64,000 bases of DNA, taken from Synanceia verrucosa (taxonomy: Eukaryota; Chordata; Actinopteri; Perciformes; Synanceiidae). The notes beneath the pieces are model-generated. The model saw only the letters and a list, made by a program, of their open reading frames with translations. It was not told the DNA's origin and ran no database searches. The position numbers and the translations under genes are program-made. Positions 41,481-52,470 of the stretch are shown piece after piece; the first letter of the stretch is position 1; each line of letters begins with the position of its first letter. The stretch spans positions 23,809,488 to 23,873,487 of the forward strand of contig CM056554.1 of NCBI GenBank assembly GCA_029721515.1, given 5' to 3'.

Positions 41481-43834
41481 AATGTTTACACTTTTTTCAG
41501 GTTTATTTTTTCTCAAGCTGCGTCTCCTCTTTTGCCCCCAAGGGATGCCGTGCACTAAGACACATATCTTCCTACTCACCACATTTCATTTTATCTATTG
41601 TCATACTTAGAATTGCCTTTATTTCCAATATATTCTCTTAGATGTGCTCGTTTTTGTTTGTCTGGACACCTCTCACTTTCCTTGTACACAGTTTTCATTC
41701 CTCACATTTACGATTTCACTACTCTTAATAAAATTACATGAAATGAATATCAAACATGCATCCTCATACTCTTGACGGTTGATACAAAGCCATTAATCCC
41801 TATCTTGCATTCCCCCAACACCACCTCTGACCCTCTACTCTACTTTCCCAGCATTCCCCTTGAGGCTGGGCCCCAGCTGCAAGGAAGCAAGCCTGAGTGC
41901 ATCTTGCTGTTGCCATCGCAACATCATAATCCATAGGCGGATATGTTTAGAGGATATATGCTGTTTTTGTACAGGTTAAGAGCAATGTGATGATTAAAAC
42001 AAGCAGAAAACACGCACTCCTGTACATGTGTACAGGCTGTGCAGAAAATGACAGCACTTCATTTGGAAATTCAAAAGCAGCATTCGGAGCATGTTGAGCT
42101 TGGGTGTCATTTTGCATGAATAATTCTTTTTATTTGATTGTGCACCTTTTTTTTTGATCAAAACAGTGTTGCTGCATCCTTGCAGGCATTGCATGTCACA
42201 GGATGATGTATTTGAAGAGTTCTGTTACAAAATGCTTTAGATTCACTCTGGGGAAAGTTATTATTCAGGATTTCTATAACAGAGTGGTGTGTAAAAGATT
42301 GAAAACAGCCAGGGGTTTATAGTTTTGATTCATTTAATTTTTGGCTTAATGTGGCTCTATTTAATCTCAGTAAGTTAGCTGGTTCAAATTTTGCCACAAA
42401 TCAGTGCAAATGGTGTGAAAGATAAACATTATACTGACAATGAATGTAAAGCAAGGCTTGACAGGGAAACCTTGTGCACCTTGACTACCTTTCTTCAGTT
42501 ACATGTGCAGTGTGAAAGCTCTGGTGGAATTTAGTGGTAACACTGCAACTTACAACCAACCAAAACTTCTCCTCTGTGCCAAGCACAGAGAAGAATGGAT
42601 ACCCGTCAGCTTTTCAAAGTTCAATGTGCAATACATCTGTCACTGGTGCTCTTCTATTAAACACCCTGTGCAATATAATATATTTATCCCATATATCCAG
42701 TGCAATACACTTCCTGTTTCCTGTATATTCTCAGTATTTATCCTTGATGTAAATTCATACTTATATTCATGTGACATAAGACAAATTTTGATACTTATTT
42801 TTGTATTTACATTCTAAGATTTAGATACTTATTTTTCATGCTTATTTCTTATTGTATTTTTCTATACTGAAAAGGGAGAATTTCATAGTACAATGGTATA
42901 ATGAGGATAAAGCACAGTCTTTCTATTATATTCTATAAAATAATGAAAACATATTAATATTATGTTCAAATTCTGCCAACTGATCCCCAATGTCACTCAC
43001 AACTGATAATTAAATAGCTTTGCACATACAATTAGAGAAAAAAAATAGGCCATTCAGGAATAACAATCATTAGTCTCAGGTAATAAATGTTTTCTCATCT
43101 ATCCAAGGGAAATTATGGGGTAGTGTTGGAGTTTTTATTCAATTTGGCAAGGTGAATAAAAGATTTGATTACCTTTTTTAGACATTTTGCTTCCTGATGT
43201 CATCAGCTTGTATTTGAAAAGTTTATTCAATAATATTTACAGGCAGCTTGACTTCTGATTAATGGGAATCATCAAACTGCTTGAATTTGTATTTTTGTTA
43301 CATCTTGTTTTTGTTTTCTTAGAGCTCTGCATATCTCATATTACAGTGCAGCTCTTCTTCTGCTCTGTGTATGCAGTGGCATTGAATATTTAATAAAGCT
43401 TGAATAGGAAGGACTCTTTGACACAAACAGAGACAAAAATATTGTTGAGCACTGAAAGAGTGAGGAAAAGTAAAAGCAGAGCTTGGTTCAGTGAAAATAG
43501 GACAAGGAAGTGACAGAACGATGCAGATACACGTCATGTTGTCTACATTCCAACATGAAAAATCTAGCAATGCCGCTCACTTCCCATATGCATAATTCAT
43601 AGTGCAATAATGAATATTTCATTATATATTTTTGTAACATACCCATTGAATTCTCTTAACAAACAACAGACTCTGAACTCCACCTCATTGATGCAAGAAA
43701 GCTAGTATTGTAGCATTAACCATACACATATTAATGTTAATAAATGAATTATCGATTATTAACAATTAACCGAATTAACTACTAATTATTAGCCATCAAA
43801 CTGCTTGTTAATTTGGGACACCATCTCCAATTTC
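41481..43834. other. no gene recognised, AT-rich
   Basis: 2.3 kb with no recurrent family or recognisable exon. The longest frames (42503-42817 and 43319-43570 minus) have no domain that I can identify. Confidence 0.45.
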
Positions 43835-44404
43835 TGTCATGACTGTCTGTCCTGTCAGAGTTAAGTGTGTTTTTTGTCCCGTGTTTATTGTTTATTGTCC
43901 TGTCATGTTTTATTTTGAAGGTAATTGTCTCTCCTCGTTTCACCCCATCATTTCCTGCCCTCCTGTTTCCCTCGTCTGGTTGATTGTCTCTCTGCCCCTG
44001 ATTGTTTCCAGCTGTTCCTCATGTATTCCTCAGTCCTGTGCCAGTTCGTATTGTTTGTTCCTGTTCATGCAACCACGTAACGTTGAGTCAGTCATTATTT
44101 TGTGTGTTGCTGTAAGTCCTGTGAGGCTGTTTGTTTTGTCACTTTGTTTGTAGCTGTCAGTGTGAGTGTAGTCAGTGTCAGGTTTTTTCTTTTGTTGTAC
44201 TTTCTACTCTAGTCCTCACCTTTTGTGAGTGATTTTCTGTTATCATCAGATCAGTCAGTTTTTTTACTCTTCGGAGTGATTTTCTGTTTTGTTATCCTCA
44301 GTAGAGAGATTTTATAGTCAGTCTCCTTTTGTTTTCTTTCACTGCGTGCATATGGATGTGCTTAATCGTATAATAAAGGCACCAAAAACGTATCAAATTC
44401 ATGT

Positions 44405-44927
44405 GCACAGGCTTAGGAGCGTATCGGGACTGCATTCGCGAATACGATAGGAACCCCTGGCTTAAGACGTTGTTCATCTGCTTTGTGCCTCTTGTGTACG
44501 GTATCGTAATCGTATTCGTGTCCTGCATCCTGCTCGAGAATGTCCGCCGGGAATTTCACCCGGAAGAGGAAGGAGGCGCCGACGCCATCATAAACATTAT
44601 GATATATATACAAACATTGCCAGAAAAGTTAAACAATACCATGGCTTCGAAGAAATCAACTACTCACTTTTGGAAAGACGAGAAGACAGAGTTCATGTCG
44701 CCAGAGTTTATTGTTGTTGTTAAGTATCCATCAACTGGAAGTAGTTCTAACACCACTTGTTGAAAGGGCTACAGCACCACCTAGCGTAGCGCAGTCAGTC
44801 AGGTCGCTGACCATTATCTGAATTAAACGCCATGTGTACTTGGATTTTGGGACAGACCACCCGCCGAGTTGCATTTGAATTTGAATTGAATGAATTTGGT
44901 GAAATCCAGTCCGATCCTACCATGTGA
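44405..44927 (+). mobile_element. Harbinger-type MITE with Myb-like frame
   Basis: The left end GCACAGGCTTAGGAGCGTAT and the right end read inward (TCACATGGTAGGATCGGACT) share CACA.G, TAGGA and TCGG.ACTG in order, a degraded inverted pair. A related piece on the minus strand is at 52195-52470. It lies inside LTR sequence. The protein frame inside (44641 on) is described separately. Confidence 0.45.
44641..44763 (+). pseudogene. Myb/SANT-like N-terminus of a Harbinger accessory protein
   Basis: The ATG opens MASKKSTTHFWKDEKTEFM. The minus-strand relative at 52195-52470 has MASKNSTTHFWTDEEMEFM. W-[TK]-D-E-[EK]...F is the first helix of a Myb/SANT DNA-binding domain, which PIF-Harbinger elements encode next to the transposase. 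The domain stops after about 20 residues and the frame degenerates, ending at 44763. The upstream in-frame stretch 44401-44640 has one hydrophobic segment (LFICFVPLVYGIVIVFVSCI) but I do not recognise it. Confidence 0.5.
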
Positions 44928-45260
44928 CCGCAGTGAGTTAGCTTATTCCTTCACTGTGAAGCGCCTTTCTGTTATGTCAGTGTAGATAGCAGCCTTCTTA
45001 AAGAAGTGTTTTTTGTTCATAGATAGTTGAGTCATTTTGTTAGTAACCCTTCTTAGAGAAGTGCCTTGTGATAGTCAGTGTACTTAGCCAGGTTAGAGCA
45101 TTTCCCTCCGTTGGAAGCGATTTATTTTCACAGTTTTCAGAGAAAGAGTAGTCAGTGGTTTTTCTTGTATTGGTAAGTGGTTTTCTGCTCTGTTAAATCT
45201 TTTATTTTGATTACTTTGTCTGTGAGTCTGCATTTGGGTCCAGCCTGTCGAGTTCTAACA

Positions 45261-46258
45261 ATTTGGAGGAATGGAGGAAAAGAGTTCAGAAGAAATCCTA
45301 TTAATATAATTAATCAATCTCATACACATGAAGTAGTTTTTTTCTGAAACAGGGATCTATAGTTTAAGCTTTAAAAGAATGTACAGACAACTGCTGGCGA
45401 TAAATGAACACATTTGTTAAAACAAATGTATAAATGAACAGACAATGTCAATTGTGATAGAATATGAGAACATTAGCAGGTTGCATGAAAATGAGAATTT
45501 CTTTTCAAATAAGGAGGCTGAGTTTCAGATGGTATATCGTGGTAAGAAATATGTGATTTATTCTCACTATTTCTATTGCTGCTATATTTCGAGATGTTAA
45601 TTGTCGATGATTTTGCATGTTAATGCAAATATTCGTAGGGCCATGGTCTGATGGGAATTCCTGTCTGACGACAAAGTGCACTTGTGGGGAACAATAGTTA
45701 GGACAAAACCAAAACCCAATGAAAAAGAAGAAAGAAATGAAAGCCCGAATAAATTTTGGGTTTTATAATTCTAAGATTGACGAATTTGGGGAGGGGTAAT
45801 TTGTGTCTGCTGGTCGTGGTCAATCCGTCCTTTTGTTTTAATTCTATCACTTCTTTGTTTGGTTGATTTAATCTGTTTATCAAACATATGAATCACATAT
45901 TCTCTTACCACTGTCATCGTAAATTTGGGGGACAGGGGTGACTGTTTGTATTGATACTAACCCTGTGCATGCATGAAATGGAGATATGCAGTTCTTGAAG
46001 CACCATCTCTGGAAGTCAGTCATAATTCATAGACCCGTCTTGCCAAGTTATTTTATGTATCTGTGACGCCTACAAATGTGTATGATCACAAGTTTTGAAT
46101 TATATTTTGTGTTTTTTGTTATATGAAAAGGATGAGCCAATTTGATGTGTTTTCTACTGGGAGTATTAGAGTGTAGATCTCTAATTCCACCACAAGGGGG
46201 AGTGTCCCCTTGTGTGAGCGCTTGTTGTGTGCTATGCTGCTTCAGCCTGAGGTTCCTC
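45261..46258. other. no gene recognised
   Basis: AT-rich. From about 46170 a CCACCACAAGGGGGAGTG block and GC-richer sequence lead into the 70-base direct repeat. It could be regulatory or LTR sequence, but I cannot assign it. Confidence 0.35.
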
Positions 46259-46328
46259 AGACAGCTACTAGCCTGCCATGGATAACGCATGGAATGACTT
46301 TTGTCTCTTCTTTTCCTGTGAAAACAGG
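46259..46328 (+). repeat. 70-bp direct repeat, left copy
   Basis: From AGACAGCTACTAGCCTGCC to CCTGTGAAAACAGG, repeated at 46968-47037 with one visible mismatch (GATAAC here, GAGAAC there). It is followed by GTTAG, so CAG-GTTAGT also resembles a splice donor. Confidence 0.8.
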
Positions 46329-46967
46329 TTAGTAAAGTGTGTTAAAAGACCACAACTCAGGTATAAGGACTGTTAAAAACCTGTTGAATGTATAAATGAA
46401 GTTCTAATGTAGAAATTGTGATGTAAACTGTGAGAAGTGTACAAGAGAAGTAGCTGCGCTTCCCCTGTCGAAAACAACCACACCAAATGGCGGTCTCACA
46501 TTGTTTTCGCTCGGTTTTGTAAGGCTCCTGGGTATTTATTTTCATTTTCTTTTATGAGTGATTGGATATCTGAAGCGTAACAGGTGCTGAATTACAAATT
46601 AAGTGTAATATGATGAATGTGTTCTGTGTGGATGCTTATGCTGAATTATTGAGTCAGTTTAAAAAAAAAGTATGCCGCCACATTGCTCATACTACTGTTT
46701 GCGTTATAGGATGTGTTTATACGGGCAGTAGAGTAGTAGAGTCTATAAAGAGAATGTGTTAAAAACACAAGTAAAACATGATTATTTTGGTTAAAACCAG
46801 TGGAAATGTAACTTTGAAGACAAATGTGTTTTGTGATTTCACCCCGTGTTGGTAACATGGTACAGTTTATTGATTTTTGACAAGTTTATGGAGTATGGTT
46901 AGTGAATGAAACAATTAAGTGGAAACCTGGACAAGTAAAGAAAATTAGTAAAATTCTGTTTAATAAA

Positions 46968-47037
46968 AGACAGCTACTAGCCTGCCATGGAGAACGCATG
47001 GAATGACTTTTGTCTCTTCTTTTCCTGTGAAAACAGG
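46968..47037 (+). repeat. 70-bp direct repeat, right copy
   Basis: The repeat is preceded by TTTAATAAA, a polyadenylation signal, and followed by GCATTTATC. The two copies are 709 bases apart, start to start. A miniature LTR element (TRIM) or a local duplication could explain them. I see no primer-binding site or purine tract to decide. Confidence 0.8.
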
Positions 47038-47832
47038 GCATTTATCTTCTGGGACCAGGTGACTCAGCTTGAGGCCTGTAACATATCACATTAGCAAAAT
47101 ACCTTCCTAGCAGTTTCTATTTGGCAAATTAGGCTAGTTGTTGTGTATATTATGCAATAGGAAGCAGAATTCATTCTCCAATATTTTCAAATTAAGAAAT
47201 TGGTGTGAAAATGGATTGTTGGATTCACTTTGTAAAGACTCATGCAATATATTCCATGTTATACTGCATGAATAATAAAATAAATAATCCACATCTTATT
47301 TATACTGTCATAGGTCCTTGATCCATGATGACTAGTGTGTCCGCACAAGCATTACAAAGGTAGTGTTTTAAATAGCAAGATTTTGGTGATGATGCATGTG
47401 TTTGGGAATTAGTGAGCATATCGTTGGATAATTGCATGAGTTATGTGAACATTCGAAAACAGATGTGTTATATTGAAATGTATTTCATTCACTGTGTGCC
47501 CTAAGTTAATCATAATATATAGATTATTTAGGATTAGATACACAGAAACTCAATGTAATTGCAGGAACCAAATGTATATACAGAGTTAGCAGGAGAATCC
47601 TTTCTGTTGAAAACAAAACGCAACCAAAAATACCACTTCCAGTGTTACTTCTGATGGCTCACCCTGGCAACAGGCAAAGATAAGAAAGAGGGAGGCAGAA
47701 AAGGCTGTGAAAAAAACTCTAAAGGACAAACCGGCGTGAACATCGGTGGAGACACTTGAGGCATCTGAAGGGGCTGAAAAATGATGCAGAAGTTTCTACT
47801 TTGATTCTTTTGGACAGGTAATTATTTGTTTA
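47038..47832. other. no gene recognised
   Basis: AT-rich spacer without assignable features. Confidence 0.4.
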
Positions 47833-48200
47833 GGGGCGGCACGGTGGTGTAGTGGTTAGCACTGTCGCCTCACAGCAAGAAGGTACCGGGTTCGAATCCC
47901 GGGCCCGGGACCTTTCTGTGTGGAGTTTGCATGTTCTCCCCGTGTCTGCGTGGGTTCTCTCCGGTTATTCCGGCTTCCTCCCACCATACAAAAACATGCA
48001 TGGGGATTAGGTTATTTGGCTAATTTAAATTGACCGTAGGTGTAAATGTGATTGTGAGTGGTTGTCTGTCTCTATGTGCCCTGCGATGAGGTGGCGACTT
48101 GTCCAGGGTGTACCCTGCCTTCCGCCCTAAGACAGATGGGATAGGCTCCAGTCCCCCCCGCGACCCTATGAGGATAAGTGGTAGAAAATGGATGGATGGT
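47833..48200 (+). mobile_element. tRNA-like SINE, full-length reference copy
   Basis: The head GGGGCGGCACGGTGGTGTAG with TGGTTAGCACTG resembles an RNA polymerase III A box. The perfect B box GGTTCGAATCC is at 47889-47899, within GGGTTCGAATCCCGGG. The body keeps GGAGTTTGCATGTTCTCCCC, GTGTCTGCGTGGGTTCTCTC, ACATGCATGGGGATTAGG, GACTTGTCCAGGGTGTACCC and GATAGGCTCCAGTCCCCCC, and ends in GGATGGATGG. It is 368 bases long and encodes no protein; transcription would start at the internal promoter. No clear target duplication is seen. Confidence 0.85.
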
Positions 48201-50255
48201 ATGGGACGCCCTCATCACGCCACCAGAAAAGGGAAGCCACGGTCGCCATGGCAACAGAAAGACGCCGCTTGTACAGGAGAAGCTACATTATACCTCAAAT
48301 CATTTTAAGTCATTCCACAAGTCCTTCAACTCCAACACAATTTGACATTTCCAGTCAAACAAATGAAGCCAGAGGAATTTTGCTGCCAGTTGTTCTCACA
48401 TTTTGAGGAGCCAGGGCTGCAAAATTAAACTAAATGTCAACACAGAGTAAGATTTGCTAGTTTTGTCTTTTTTATATCTTTCCAAATCATGCCTTTAGTT
48501 TTATTTTCTTTCAGTGTGACAAAGGTGTGAGGAACTTAAATTTCTATGTTGTTTCGTCCTTTATTTTTTACCGTCGCACTTCCTGCTGAAGCCGTCGTAA
48601 GTATCACTATTTAAGGGCTCAATGGTCCACTCTCCCTAGTGGTTTGGGAGTTCCCTTAATATGGCGGAGCCTCCACGAAGACGCACAAACGAAGGGCTAG
48701 TGTGTAGGGAGGGTGTTGAAGGGGTGGTTTGGGATTGGGCCCTACTGTCAGATGTTCAAGTTTGAGGGGACGTGGCTTTGGGGGAGGGGGCAGAGCTTTG
48801 AATGGAGCACTGATGGGAGGGGAAGGAGGAGTGGAGCTAAGAGAGGTGCCACTTTCAAATCTTGCTAGCTCTTTTGCTGGCTCTCGAACCTGACAGACTA
48901 TAGTTTGAAGCTTAAGTGTGATCACATGGAGAATATGACAGAAATACTGTTATGTCTGGTATAGACTGATAAAGTGGCAACTGGTTCTCTGAAATTGCTG
49001 CTGAGCTCTGATATCAATAAAACCAGATCAACCACAGTGGCTTGCATTGCGCAATAACACAACACACCTTCAGGAACTGAAACCTGCACATACAAACTAC
49101 TTTTGTACTTCTGCTTTTGGGGAGGGAGTAAAGGAGTGAGAATGAGGAATAAAAAATATCTCAGTCCACTGCTCCACATAAAAACCAAATACATGCATTC
49201 TTTCATCAACATAATATGTATATGATGGCACTCTCAGGATGGAGTTCCTTGAGGACTTGGTACAGTAGCACATCTGAGTTGCTGAAGGTTCACTGCCTAT
49301 TTATTATTTCTTATTTTTATGACTTGTCATCACAAAGGCTCGAACGCCTCATAGTTCTGTCATGGAAAATAGCAAAGAGAAGAAATTCATGCCTTTAATT
49401 AAGGAGGTTGTGTGGCCTTGGAGGATCTTACTCCATCCCAGTCAACCTAGGAGCGAGTTTTGTTGTGTGTGTGTGTGAGCTGGTGTGTGCTGGTGGGGTC
49501 GAGGGTGATTGATTGGTTTTAGGTAGAAGCAATGGCAGCTAGAGAACTGAAAATGTTATGAGCTGCCTCTCATGAATGGCGATGCCAATACAGTAAAACA
49601 AAGTAGGAGCAAAGCCAGCAGACACAGAGAGGGGCTAAAAAGATAAAAGATATACTCTACTACGATGAGGACAAAGGTGGGAGAAAGAATTAAGCTCACT
49701 CTCAGAAATCCAAGTGTACATACAGGGCAAGAGAATTGAATTATTAAGTGAGATACATTCGTCACCGAGACACTAGGTGGCGCTACACACCCTTTTGTGT
49801 TGGCAGTCTTCCGGTTCTTCTGCTACTGTGTTGTCATCCTGTTTCCATGGTCTTGTCACTTCTGGAAGTGTGAGTCCCGCTAGTCAATATCCTGGCTAAC
49901 CATAGTTTGTATACATGCCGGAAAAGCTTGACTTAGAACCGCGTTGTCTGGCACGAATAGTCCCATTATAAAAACTCCCGTTCGGTTTGATGACAGTCCA
50001 GACTTGTCCTCAGGTTTGGCTTGCTCAGTCATCCCTGATAGAAACATGTAAGATCCTCTGTGTCCTACCTTCGGCACCTCAAATCGGTCTTTGTTTTCTC
50101 AAGCTCCTGGGCAAGCTGACAGCTATCTCAGTTGTTGTGCTGTTGGGCTTACTGGCACTAAGCCTCTGCCTGAATCCCATGTAGCACAGGCACATGAGGA
50201 TCAGGGTGTCTCAACAGGAACTCCTCTCCTTGTCCCTCTGAAGGGACAGAACATA
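48201..50255. other. no gene recognised; CTCF-like motif at 49770
   Basis: 2 kb without recognisable exons. At 49771-49783, CACTAGGTGGCGC resembles the CTCF core. There are short TG runs near 49464. A GC-richer stretch at 48650-48900 has a proline-rich minus frame that I take as chance. Confidence 0.35.
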
Positions 50256-51864
50256 CAGTCATGGAAAAAATTATTAGACCACCCTTGTTTTCTTCAATTT
50301 CTTGTTCATTCTAATATCTGGTACCACTAAACGTATAATACAATGAACACAACAAAAAATGCAGCTGGTCACATAATACTTTATGTCCTATTTGACATTC
50401 TTAAGCTTAATTGATTCCCAGGGTATATAAGAGGCCATTTCATGTCACAAGCAGCACTGCACATGCAAAGGCCTAGAGTAGTTTCCTGCTTACATTCAAG
50501 CCGTAGCACAACTCAGAAGTTGTCAGCTCTCACATAATGCCTAAAACAAAAGAATTATGTGAAGCAACAAAGGCAGCCATCTTGGCACTGCTGGAAATTG
50601 GCATGAGTGAGAGACAGGTAGCGAAAAAACTGAAGATCTCCAAGACAGCCGTTCATTCCAACAACAAAAAAACAAGCTGAACATGGCACTACCAAATTGC
50701 TACCTGGCCGTGGCAGGAAACGTCTTTCTACCCCACGAGATGACCGTGCACTCATCCGTTCCTGTGTCAGGAATCGTCGTCAGATCTCCAGGGACCTTAA
50801 AAATGAGTGGGCACTGTCGAGAAATGTGACTTGCTCGGCAAGGACAGTTCGAAACCGACTTGTTGAAGCTGGTTTGAAGTCACACAGAGCACGCAAGAAG
50901 CCCTTCATCAATGAAAGGCAGAGGAAGGCCCGGTTACTCTTTGCTCGAGACCACAAGGATTGGACTGTTGATGATTGGGCTAAGGTTCTCTTCAGTGATG
51001 AATCCAATTTTGAATTGATGCCCACTCCAGCCAACTTACTGGTTAGGAGGAAGCCTGGAGAAGCTTACAACCCAGACTGTCTTGCCCCTACAGTAAAACA
51101 TGGGGGTGGATCAGTCATGATCTGGGGTTGTTTCAGTCTGAGTGGAACAGGGCAAATGCAATTGTGTGAAGGCCGAATTAACCAGGTCAAGTACAGGACT
51201 ACCCTTGAAAACAGTCTTCTTCCATCAGCTGGAAAACTCTTTCCTGCCTCGAATGACTGGATTTTCCAACAAGACAATGCCCCTTGCCACACGGCAAGGT
51301 CAGTTAAAGCCTGGATGGAGAACCACAACATTCGCACCATGCCTTGGCCTGCTCAATCACCAGATCTTAATCCAATTGAAAACCTGTGGAAAATCATCAA
51401 ACTCAAAATGGAGAACCACAAGCCCAAAAACAAAGAAAATTTGTTTGAATTTGTCCAACAGGAATGGGCTTCTGTGACAGCAGAACAATGTCAGAAGCTG
51501 GTGGAGAGCATGCCAAGACGCATGGCTGCAGTCATCAAAAACAATGGTTATGCAATCAAGTATTAACTCTTGTGTGTATCATGTGTTTAAAGCAAACAGA
51601 AAAGAAAACATGGAATGCTTAAAAGTAGTGTTTTTGGCGGTACAATGCCATAGCTATTGATGTAAGAATTTAAGTAATTTTGGTTATTATCAAGAAAACC
51701 ATGGAAAATGAATAATCCTTAGTTCTTAAATTAAACTCTCATGAGCTATTTTTGTTGTTATCATTATAATTGTCCAAACAAATGTACCTTTAGTTGAGCC
51801 AGGCATTAAAATTAACAAGAAATTGAAGAAAACAAGGGTGGTCTAATATTTTTTTCCATGACTG
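50256..51864 (+). mobile_element. Tc1/mariner element, family Tc1-B, copy 2
   Basis: The ends CAGTCATGGAAAAAATTATT and AATATTTTTTTCCATGACTG are inverted, with TA on both sides (50254-50255 and 51865-51866). It is 1609 bases long. It is the better template of the family: it has the 56 bases missing from copy 1 and the normal stop codon. Near-identity to copy 1, including non-coding parts, indicates recent spread. Confidence 0.95.
50537..51566 (+). pseudogene. Tc1-B transposase with a frameshift in the DNA-binding domain
   Basis: The ATG at 50537 opens MPKTKELCEATKAAI, then MSERQVAKKLKISKTAVHS, a clear helix-turn-helix of the paired-like domain. The frame then hits a stop after NNKKTS near 50678, and the rest lies in another frame (50697-51566, 289 codons). 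That part has CSARTVRNRLVEAGL, VLFSDESNFEL (D101), IFQQDNAPCHT (D193) and SPDLNPIENLW (E228), the full DD34E triad, and ends AIKY at a normal TAA. One small indel in an A-rich tract separates it from an open frame. The lesion differs from that of copy 1, so the two copies decayed independently. Confidence 0.92.
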
Positions 51865-51866
51865 TA

Positions 51867-52194
51867 TCTATTACCAGGGATACTTATGGGCGCCATTCCA
51901 TCCAACCAAGAGTTGGCCACAATGAATTCCTCTCAGTGTGGAGCACAGTATGGCAGGAGAGGAATGCTCAGGGACTGTGGTCTGCTCAGGACCTTATACG
52001 CCCATTTAACCTGCTGGAGCTTTTGGGCTATGCAGCTTGCCCTCAGGCACTTATTAATATAATATATTCTACCTGACAATTGCATGAATATTAATTTAGC
52101 AAAAAGATCCAACATGGTTTGGATTAAATAAGCACATTTGTTGCATTTTCTGTGTAAGTTCTCAGTCATCCAGGTCAAGTTAAATCAAAATAGC
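51867..52194. other. no gene recognised
   Basis: Flanking DNA of the Tc1-B insertion. The short frames are unassigned. Confidence 0.4.
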
Positions 52195-52470
52195 AAAAAA
52201 GACAGTCACATGGTAGGATCGTACTGGATTTTGCCAGATAATGGTCAGCAACCTGGCTGACTCTGCTATGCTAGGTAGCACTGTAGCCCTTTCAACAAGT
52301 GGTATTAGAACTACTTCCGGTTGATGGCTACTTAACAACAACAATAAACTATGTGGCGGCATGAACTCCATCTCCTCATCTGTCCAAAAGTGAGTTGTTG
52401 AATTCTTTGAAGCCATGGTATTGTTTGACTTTTCCGTCTACTTTTTATGACGGCGTCTGCGCCTCCTTCC
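52195..52470 (-). mobile_element. Harbinger-type fragment with Myb-like frame
   Basis: One end GTCACATGGTAGGATCGTAC matches the right end of the element at 44405-44927 in inverted orientation. The minus strand encodes MASKNSTTHFWTDEEMEFM from about 52416, the start of a Myb/SANT helix, followed by a diverged frame (78 codons in all). GACGGCGTCTGCGCCTCC at the far side matches GGCGCCGACGCCATC of the other copy. The other end is lost. Confidence 0.5.

Larger units (their letters stand above)
43835..45260 (+). mobile_element. solo-LTR-like element interrupted by a Harbinger-type insertion
   Basis: It starts TGTCATGACTGTCTGTCC and ends CTGTCGAGTTCTAACA, the TG...CA limits of an LTR. ATTTC precedes and ATTTG follows, a plausible 5-bp duplication with one mismatch. 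Inside are CTTTCCTGCC-like and CTGATTGTTTCCAGCTG blocks shared with 18940-19565 and, inverted, with 2512-2640. After the inserted element, the LTR-style sequence resumes (CTTCACTGTGAAGCGCC, TCTGCATTTGGGTCCAGCC). No gag, pol or env reading frame is present. Confidence 0.55.

Noticed and set aside
47833..47905. A tRNA gene
   Set aside because: The A-box-like and B-box motifs belong to the SINE head; the stems of a tRNA do not form and the same head recurs in several copies.
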